Assembly: GCA_949290725.1 (NCBI GenBank)
Contig: CASEST010000097.1
Span: forward strand, 1 to 11,162
Origin: an uncultured bacterium
GTDB taxonomy: Bacteria; Bacillota_I; Bacilli_A; RFN20; CAG-826
Direction of reading: 5' to 3'
Length of the DNA: 11,162 nucleotides
In this document: positions 6,378-11,162 of the stretch, piece after piece
Layout: every line of letters begins with the position of its first letter
Position numbering within the stretch: position 1 is the stretch's first letter
Notes under the pieces: model-generated
Database searches by the model: none
What the model was told of the DNA's origin: nothing
Seen by the model: only the letters and a program-made list of their open reading frames with translations
Made by a program: the position numbers and the translations under genes

Positions 6378-8129
6378 TTATTTAATCGCCTTATCCTTAT
6401 CTTCAATACGATTAATAATCGTCTCAGTCATATCATAAGATGATTTAAATTGCCCATCAAAGAATAATTGTTCTGCTTGCAATAATAAATTATGAATATC
6501 TGAGAATTTCATACGATCACGATTAATCAAAGTAATATTATCAATTGATAATGAGCGATAATTATTTAAATTATCTACCTCTTCTAAGCAATGAGAAGAA
6601 ATTTCATTTAATTGATTGTTTAAATAATTTAATGTAATAACATCAATTGGAATCGCTTTTAAAATGCGAGAAATTTCATCCATTAAGTTATAGCAGCGAT
6701 CAATATCTTCAGCATATTGACTAGCTAAATTATCATTTTTAAAATCACGTAAAGTTTTTTCGCATCTTTTTAATTGTAAATATCTCGCTTTAATAGTTTT
6801 ATAAGCACTATCTGAATCTTTCTTTAATGAGTCGAGATAAACTTTATACTCTTCATAATCTTTATTACATTCACCAACCCCATTTCTTAAATCATTTATC
6901 TTGTTTAATAAATCGGTATAGAATGTCTTTTCAACACCATGAACATAAAAATCAACTCTTCTTTTAATTTTAGATAAAGTATCAAGTTCAACACTCAAAT
7001 TTTTTAGTTTCAGTTGATTAGCTTCATCAATAATATAATATTTTTCAAAATGTGGAACTGAATTATTTAATTTAATGACATTTTTTTCAAGCTCGGTATA
7101 TTCTTTCATAACATCTTGATAAACATCATTAAATTTATTGCGAGCATCTTCTTCTTTATCCATATTTTCATTAAGTTGATTAAGCATTATATGGAGTCCA
7201 TCAATTTTATCGCCAACTTTATCAATCTTTAATTGTTTAAAGCCTTCTCTAATTTCGACTAAAACCTCCTTGATTTTATCCATTTCTTCTTCGACATTAA
7301 GGTGTTTTAATGGTAATTCAAGCAAAACTAATTTGTTATATTTATCTAAAGTTCTACCCATCTCTTGAGGAATTTTTTCATTAACTTCTTCTAAATAGGT
7401 AGGTAAAATTTCTAAAATCTTTTTAACTTCGCTTAAAACTTTAGCTAAAGTTGGTAATAATTCTCTTGCTTCATCATATTGAGCAGTTTCAACTTCTTCT
7501 TCAAAAACATTAAATTTTTTATCAATATTTTTAAAGATTATTTCAAAACGATCATTAACAAATTCTAAACTATCCTTTTTTTCTTCATAAAGAGTTTTAA
7601 CTTCTCTATATTTATCTTTTAACATCAAGGATTCTTTTCGACAATCTTCCTCTGGACGAATAACAAGCGTTAAATCTTCATCTAATTTTTTGATTGCATC
7701 TTCGAATTCCCTAAATAAAGGAGCATATTTAGCGAGTTGAATCTTATAAGCTTTAACATTTTTATCTTCTAAAAGAACTGATAAAACATTCATCGCATCT
7801 TCAACTTGATTGTCTAATTCATCTCTAATTTCTTTAAATCTTTCTAAATGAGTTTGATATACATCGGCATAAAGTAAATTAGTGCGGGAAATTAAATCTA
7901 ATTTTTGAATATATTGAGCATCTTGAGTATATAAAAGAGTTTGTAGATATTTATATCTTTTATTTAATTCATTAAAATTTCGTCTAATTCTTCTTCTAGA
8001 AAAGACAAATTTATTCAAAATAACAAATAATATAATTAAAAAAATAATAAATGCTAAAACACCAATACCAATATAAAAATATAAATCATCTAAAATAAAG
8101 TCGCCTATTTGTATTAAATTTAAACCCAT
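6378..8129 (-). CDS. ezrA: Septation ring formation regulator EzrA
   Basis: The 583-residue protein is close to the usual length of about 560-570. One N-terminal hydrophobic helix (about 18-42) is followed at once by FSRRRIRR, placing the rest in the cytoplasm. The remainder is almost entirely charged heptad-like helix, as expected for the spectrin-like bundles of EzrA. In Bacillus it restrains FtsZ ring formation away from mid-cell and links FtsZ to cell-wall synthesis. Sequence similarity in such coiled proteins is weak, so the call also rests on the position next to nifS-thiI and near rpsD, which matches Bacillus. GAGG lies 8 nt before the ATG. It is the first gene of its operon, transcribed away from the SDR gene. 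Confidence 0.88.
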   Translation of the reverse strand: MGLNLIQIGDFILDDLYFYIGIGVLAFIIFLIILFVILNKFVFSRRRIRRNFNELNKRYKYLQTLLYTQDAQYIQKLDLISRTNLLYADVYQTHLERFKEIRDELDNQVEDAMNVLSVLLEDKNVKAYKIQLAKYAPLFREFEDAIKKLDEDLTLVIRPEEDCRKESLMLKDKYREVKTLYEEKKDSLEFVNDRFEIIFKNIDKKFNVFEEEVETAQYDEARELLPTLAKVLSEVKKILEILPTYLEEVNEKIPQEMGRTLDKYNKLVLLELPLKHLNVEEEMDKIKEVLVEIREGFKQLKIDKVGDKIDGLHIMLNQLNENMDKEEDARNKFNDVYQDVMKEYTELEKNVIKLNNSVPHFEKYYIIDEANQLKLKNLSVELDTLSKIKRRVDFYVHGVEKTFYTDLLNKINDLRNGVGECNKDYEEYKVYLDSLKKDSDSAYKTIKARYLQLKRCEKTLRDFKNDNLASQYAEDIDRCYNLMDEISRILKAIPIDVITLNYLNNQLNEISSHCLEEVDNLNNYRSLSIDNITLINRDRMKFSDIHNLLLQAEQLFFDGQFKSSYDMTETIINRIEDKDKAIK

Positions 8130-8169
8130 AATAAAAACCTCATTTATTATTTTACATTACTTTAAATTT

Positions 8170-8192
8170 ATTTACTAATAATATTAGTAAAT
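8170..8192. repeat. 23-base perfect palindrome, possible operator
   Basis: ATTTACTAATA, one central A, and TATTAGTAAAT form a perfect inverted repeat. ATTTACT occurs again at 8199-8205. The position, 41-63 bases upstream of the ezrA start, fits an operator acting on ezrA. In such AT-rich DNA, chance palindromes are common, though 11 bp per arm is long. Confidence 0.45.
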
Positions 8193-8277
8193 ATCTGTAT
8201 TTACTTTTTTATACATTTAGTTAAAATATTTTATTTTCTAATTTAAACTATTGTTAATTTTCGATTTAGTCATATCA

Positions 8278-8306
8278 TTAAAATATATAAGCTTTAATGT
8301 TATAAT
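8278..8306 (+). promoter_or_regulatory. Candidate distal promoter for the SDR gene
   Basis: A perfect -10 box TATAAT (8301-8306) is preceded at 17 bases by a weak -35 TTAAAA (8278-8283). It would give a leader of about 150 nt. It is an alternative or addition to the promoter at 8320-8347. Confidence 0.4.
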
Positions 8307-8319
8307 CGTTTAAATAACA

Positions 8320-8354
8320 TTGAACTTGGCTAGTTAAATACTATAAAACCAAGT
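8320..8354 (+). promoter_or_regulatory. Candidate proximal SDR promoter inside an inverted repeat
   Basis: TTGAAC (8320-8325) and TATAAA (8342-8347) lie 16 bases apart. ACTTGG (8324-8329), overlapping the -35 end, and CCAAGT (8349-8354), just after the -10 box, are exact inverted copies with a 19-base gap. A dimeric repressor or activator could bind across the promoter. The predicted start, near 8354, is about 110 nt before the gene. Confidence 0.5.
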
Positions 8355-8465
8355 AAATATGAGCTAATGGATAATTCTTTCATTACTCATAAAATAAGCT
8401 TATATGAATGTATATTTATTTAGTTAATCACTGAATAAAAACAATAATGAAGGGAGATGGTTACA

Positions 8466-9227
8466 ATGTTTGATTTTACTGATCATGTCGTCGTTATTAC
8501 TGGAGCTTCATCTGGATTAGGAGCTCAAATGGCTAGAGGTTTTGCTGAGCAACATGCTGACTTAGTTCTTCTTGCTCGTCGTCTTGAAAGACTAGAATCC
8601 TTAGCTAAAGAATTAGAAGAAAAAGGAGTTAAAGTTTTACCATTAAAATGCGATGTAACTAATACTGAAAGTGTTAATGAATGCGCTAAAAAAACTAAAG
8701 AAGTTTTTGGTAAAGTAGATGTTTTAATTAACTGCGCTGGTTCAGCAAAAAATGCTGGGGTCTTAAATATGACCGATGAAGAATGGGATTTTACAATGGA
8801 CACCGACTTAAAATCTGTTTTCTTAGTCACTAGAGCTTTTGGAAATATTATGAAAGAAGGTGGACATGGCGGAAGGATTATTAACATCGCTTCAATGTAT
8901 GGCCTAGTTGGCAACACCGCAATGGATACAGTTGCTTATCACTCTTCTAAAGGTGGCGTTGTAAACTTCACTCGTGCTGTTGCTGCTGAATTAGCTAAAT
9001 ATGGAATTACATGTAATGCCATTTGCCCAGGTTATTTCGAAACTGAATTAACTCATGACACTCTTGTTACTCCTGAATTTACCGCATATATGAAAGCTAC
9101 AGTTCCATTAGGAAGATATGGTAAAGAAGGTGAACTAAATGCTGGCGCTTTATTCCTAGCTAGTGATGAAGCTAGTTATGTAACCGGCGTTATCTTACCA
9201 ATTGATGGCGGATATACAGCAGTATAG
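8466..9227 (+). CDS. Classical short-chain dehydrogenase/reductase (gluconate 5-dehydrogenase/FabG-like)
   Basis: This 253-residue cytosolic NAD(P)H-dependent oxidoreductase has the classical SDR pattern. There is a TGASSGLG nucleotide-binding turn (12-19), a CDV acidic site (62-64), NCAG (89-92), and the catalytic Ser143, Tyr158 and Lys162 in YHSSK. PG (188-189) and the C-terminal GVILPIDGGY follow. Arg38-Arg39 after the second strand, with no acidic residue there, favours NADPH. The substrate is not readable; sugar-acid, polyol or ketoacyl reduction are all possible. An ATG at 8457 touches the AAGGGAG ribosome binding site (8450-8456) directly and cannot use it, whereas ATG 8466 is 9 nt away, so I start there. 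It forms a single-gene unit with its own terminator. Codons look better chosen than in the membrane genes (more GCT, CTT, GTC), suggesting good expression. Confidence 0.92.
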   Translation: MFDFTDHVVVITGASSGLGAQMARGFAEQHADLVLLARRLERLESLAKELEEKGVKVLPLKCDVTNTESVNECAKKTKEVFGKVDVLINCAGSAKNAGVLNMTDEEWDFTMDTDLKSVFLVTRAFGNIMKEGGHGGRIINIASMYGLVGNTAMDTVAYHSSKGGVVNFTRAVAAELAKYGITCNAICPGYFETELTHDTLVTPEFTAYMKATVPLGRYGKEGELNAGALFLASDEASYVTGVILPIDGGYTAV

Positions 9228-9241
9228 TAATTAATCTTTAT

Positions 9242-9269
9242 AAAAGTTGTGTTTTACCACAACTTTTTA
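9242..9269 (+). terminator. Terminator of the SDR gene
   Basis: AAAAGTTGTG (9242-9251) and CACAACTTTT (9258-9267) form a 10-bp perfect stem with the loop TTTTAC, then T at 9268 and T-rich sequence. It lies 15 bases after the stop codon. Confidence 0.92.
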
Positions 9270-9363
9270 TTTCCACATGGAAACTTTAAAATCGACTAAA
9301 AATTTACTAAAACTTTGTTTTTTAAATATCTATCTTTTTATAGATGCAACAAATATTTTAATA

Positions 9364-9399
9364 TTTACAAAAAAAGAATCTTTTAGTAATATATTAAGG
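9364..9399 (+). promoter_or_regulatory. Sigma-A-type promoter of rpsD
   Basis: TTTACA (9364-9369) and TAATAT (9387-9392) are separated by 17 bases. The predicted start is near 9399, giving a leader of about 153 nt, much longer than needed for a ribosome binding site. Confidence 0.68.
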
Positions 9400-9545
9400 C
9401 ATTTAAATGCAGCATATAAATACATTCTGTCCGATGATATGAACAATTTGTAAGATAGTAAGCTAAGCTACAAGCCGAAATCGTAATCATTTCATCCGAG
9501 AATTGGGATTTATATCTCGTTTTATGTATCAAAATAAAAGGAGAC
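9399..9545 (+). promoter_or_regulatory. Putative S4-responsive leader of rpsD
   Basis: rpsD of Bacillus is repressed by its own product S4 through the mRNA leader, and this leader has a suitable size and position. Helices visible by hand are GCAT/ATGC (9399-9410), GTA-GC/GCTAC with one bulged A (9458-9471), GAAAT/ATTTC (9477-9481/9489-9493) and CGAGA/TCTCG (9497-9501/9515-9519). GGAT (9506-9509), in the loop of the last helix, can pair with ATCC (9494-9497), allowing a small pseudoknot. No terminator hairpin is seen, so any control would be translational. I could not match it to the known S4 leader consensus. Confidence 0.5.
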
Positions 9546-9551
9546 AAAGAC

Positions 9552-10154
9552 ATGAGAAATTTTGATTCCAAATGGAAACGTTCCAGAAGACTTAACTTTT
9601 CACTCTCTGAAACAGGTAAAGAATTAAAGAAAAGAGCTTATGCCCCAGGTCAACATGGCCAAGATAAGAAAAAATTATCTGAATATGGCAGACAATTAGC
9701 TGAAAAACAAAAATTAAGAGATTTATACGGCGTAAACGAAAAACAATTCATCAGATTATTTAGAATTGCAAGTGCTTCTCAAGAAGTTACTGGTACCGCA
9801 TTTATGACTATTCTCGAATCAAGATTAGATAATCTTGTTTATAGAATGGGCTTTGCATCTACCAGACCTCAAGCAAGACAATTAGTTAACCACGGACATA
9901 TCTTAGTTAACGGTAAAAAAATCGATATTCCATCTTACATTTGTAAGGCTGGAGATAAGATCAGTTTAAAAGAAAAGAGTAGAGATTTATCAATTGTTAA
10001 AGCTGCTTTAGAAGCAAATGCAGCAACACCTCGTTATATTACTGTTGACGTTGAAAAGAAAGAAGGTACCTTTACTCGTTTACCAGAAAGAAGTGAACTC
10101 TCTCAAGAAATCAACGAATCATTAATTGTTGAATTCTACAATAGAAAACTCTAA
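9552..10154 (+). CDS. rpsD: 30S ribosomal protein S4 (uS4)
   Basis: The product is 200 residues, the normal size. It is a primary binder of 16S rRNA in 30S assembly and a factor in decoding accuracy. The N-terminal part carries PGQHG (32-36) and a basic KKKLSEYGRQLAEKQKLR stretch. An S4 RNA-binding domain runs from about 91 to 150 (RLDNLVYRMG, then RPQARQLVNHGHILVNGKKID). The N-terminal zinc cysteines present in some S4 proteins are missing; the only cysteine is Cys131. This is therefore the zinc-free form common in Bacillota. AAAGGAG (9537-9543) lies 8 nt before the ATG. It is a single-gene unit, as in B. subtilis, with its own promoter, leader and terminator. Confidence 0.97.
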   Translation: MRNFDSKWKRSRRLNFSLSETGKELKKRAYAPGQHGQDKKKLSEYGRQLAEKQKLRDLYGVNEKQFIRLFRIASASQEVTGTAFMTILESRLDNLVYRMGFASTRPQARQLVNHGHILVNGKKIDIPSYICKAGDKISLKEKSRDLSIVKAALEANAATPRYITVDVEKKEGTFTRLPERSELSQEINESLIVEFYNRKL

Positions 10155-10166
10155 TTTGAATTTTAT

Positions 10167-10196
10167 AGAAGTGAACTTTGTTCACTTCTTTTTTTA
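10167..10196 (+). terminator. Terminator of rpsD
   Basis: AGAAGTGAAC (10167-10176) and GTTCACTTCT (10180-10189) form a 10-bp perfect stem with the loop TTT, followed by T to 10195. It lies 12 bases after the rpsD stop codon. Confidence 0.94.
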
Positions 10197-10236
10197 ATTC
10201 GTCTATAATATCAAATAAATATGAAAGGCGTTAAAA

Positions 10237-11162
10237 ATGGAAAAATTAAATTTACAAAATAATTTAGTTAATTTGTCAAATTCAATACTTAGTTTTTATG
10301 GAGTTAAACCATTTCACCCAACTTTATCTTATATCGATGAAATATTAAAAAAGAGAAAGAATAAAAAAGTAGCAGTCCTTCTTTATGATGGATTTGGAAA
10401 AATAATTTATGAAACTTATAAAAAAGATATTCCTTTTTTATATTCTCATATCTTCGAGACATTTTCTTCGATCTATCCACCAACTACAGTTGCTGCCACC
10501 GACGCATTTTTAACTGCTAAATATCCTTTAGAGAATGGTTTTGTTGGTTGGAACCAATATTTTAAAGAAGTTGATGGATTTATTGATGTATTTTTAAATC
10601 GCGATAAAAAGAAAAATATGATAATAGAGCAAGATGTAATTAGTGATTTTATTAAACCAACCTATATAACCGAATTGATTAATCAAAAAAATAAAAAGGT
10701 GATTGCTAATATCTTTAAATCATTAGAATTAGAAAATATTGAAGAACATCCTGATTATGATGGATTCTTTAATAAATGCGATGAATTAGTTAAAAAATAT
10801 GATTTTAATTACTTATATTTAACTGAACCAGATCATAGTATGCATGCTTTGGGAATCAATAATGAAAAAGTTAGAGATATAGTAAAACTCTTAGAAGAAA
10901 AAACAAAAGAATTAATCACTAAAAATCCAGATGTTTTATTTATTTTAATTGCTGACCATGGATTTATCGATATTGAAAATATCTTTATCGGTGAAGATGA
11001 AGAATTATTAAAAACTTTAAAAACTAATGATAGCGGAGTTTATTTTACTATAGAGCCTCGCTTTGCGACTTTCTTTGTTAAAGATAAGGAAAAATTTTTA
11101 AAGATTTATAAAGAGCGTTATGCTAAATATTTTATTTTAAAAACTAAAGAAGAAATTTTAAA
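10237..11162 (+). CDS. Alkaline phosphatase superfamily phosphodiesterase/nucleotide pyrophosphatase-like protein, 3' end outside the window
   Basis: The frame is open from ATG 10237 to the window edge (308 full codons), so the C-terminus is missing. AAAGG lies about 9 nt before the ATG. The fold marks of the type I phosphodiesterase/NPP family are present. LLYDGFG with Asp51 is the first metal ligand, and YPPTTVAAT has a nucleophilic threonine at 83 or 84. KYPLENGFVGW follows, as in YP-HGxxGW. TEPDHSMH supplies Asp199 and His203, ADHGF supplies Asp240 and His241, and EPR (273-275) begins a final FATFFVK strand. No signal peptide or membrane helix is seen, so the enzyme is probably cytosolic. 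Such enzymes hydrolyse phosphodiesters or pyrophosphates; the substrate is unknown. It follows the rpsD terminator and must have its own promoter. Confidence 0.88.
   Translation, partial: MEKLNLQNNLVNLSNSILSFYGVKPFHPTLSYIDEILKKRKNKKVAVLLYDGFGKIIYETYKKDIPFLYSHIFETFSSIYPPTTVAATDAFLTAKYPLENGFVGWNQYFKEVDGFIDVFLNRDKKKNMIIEQDVISDFIKPTYITELINQKNKKVIANIFKSLELENIEEHPDYDGFFNKCDELVKKYDFNYLYLTEPDHSMHALGINNEKVRDIVKLLEEKTKELITKNPDVLFILIADHGFIDIENIFIGEDEELLKTLKTNDSGVYFTIEPRFATFFVKDKEKFLKIYKERYAKYFILKTKEEIL

Larger units (their letters stand above)
8130..8465. other. Divergent intergenic region between ezrA and the SDR gene
   Basis: This 336-base, very AT-rich stretch has no credible ORF. It must hold the promoters of both ezrA (minus) and the SDR gene (plus). 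It contains a 23-base palindrome (8170-8192) with a further ATTTACT copy at 8199-8205, two plus-strand promoter candidates and a spaced inverted repeat around one of them. I could not choose a convincing ezrA promoter. GAGG at about 8138-8141 is its ribosome binding site. Confidence 0.7.
9270..9551 (+). other. Intergenic region and leader before rpsD
   Basis: There is no credible gene between the SDR terminator and rpsD. The first about 95 bases are AT-rich, with a weak hairpin (ATCTAT/ATAGAT, 9328-9345). They are followed by a clear promoter (9364-9392), and from about 9399 by a leader of some 150 nt that is richer in G and C than its surroundings and can form several short helices. Confidence 0.75.

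Noticed and set aside
8525..8917. A 130-residue minus-strand ORF.
   Set aside because: It is the antisense shadow of the SDR gene, whose frame contains all catalytic motifs.
9354..9370. AT palindromes such as AAATATT-TT-AATATTT before rpsD, as operators.
   Set aside because: They are short repeats of A and T only, expected by chance at this base composition.
9247..9453. A 68-residue plus-strand ORF between the SDR gene and rpsD.
   Set aside because: It begins inside the SDR terminator hairpin, has no ribosome binding site, runs across the rpsD promoter and shows no recognisable protein features.
9383..9571. A 62-residue minus-strand ORF over the rpsD leader.
   Set aside because: It overlaps the rpsD start and leader on the opposite strand and has a composition typical of chance translation.
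1..11162. Mobile elements, CRISPR arrays, toxin-antitoxin or defence genes.
   Set aside because: No repeat-spacer pattern, transposase, integrase, terminal repeat or defence domain was seen; the tRNA-Arg end at 1-46 has no repeated copy that would mark an integration site.

Overview
The window is about 11.2 kb of very AT-rich bacterial chromosome. It looks like a low-GC Bacillota of class Bacilli, perhaps one of the gut or Mollicutes-related lineages. The evidence is the strong AT bias, GGAGG-type ribosome binding sites, short hairpin-plus-T-run terminators, an EzrA division regulator, and the infC-rpmI-rplT and ezrA-nifS-thiI gene orders, the latter near rpsD as in Bacillus. The lineage is an inference. 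The genetic code looks standard: TGA ends the HAD gene and TGG encodes tryptophan, so there is no Mycoplasma-type recoding.

Layout. (1) 1-100: the 3' end of a tRNA-Arg(UCU) gene and a terminator that serves both directions. (2) 101-2068, minus strand: an overlapping three-gene operon of a HAD-family hydrolase, a YoaK/DUF1275 membrane protein and a small two-helix membrane protein with a PH-like tail. (3) 2069-3502, plus strand: a promoter, an RNA leader with competing terminator and antiterminator helices (L20-leader type), then infC (which starts at a rare ATA codon), rpmI, rplT and a terminator. (4) 3462-4071: a ferritin gene whose best promoter candidate lies inside the rplT terminator hairpin, followed by a bidirectional terminator. 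(5) 4074-8129, minus strand: ezrA, a cysteine desulfurase and thiI, a compact operon in which the last two probably act together in tRNA 4-thiouridine formation. (6) 8130-8465: a divergent intergenic region with promoters and inverted repeats. (7) 8466-9267: a single SDR oxidoreductase gene with its own terminator. (8) 9364-10195: rpsD with a good promoter, a leader of about 150 nt that may bind S4, and a terminator. (9) 10237-end: a phosphodiesterase of the alkaline phosphatase superfamily, cut by the window edge.

All protein genes belong to recognisable families. There is no phage, insertion sequence, CRISPR array or defence system. The most interesting content is regulatory: two ribosomal-protein leaders, the non-canonical infC start, and a promoter nested in a terminator. 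I see no evidence for an undescribed multi-gene system. The least explained cluster is the HAD-YoaK-PH operon.
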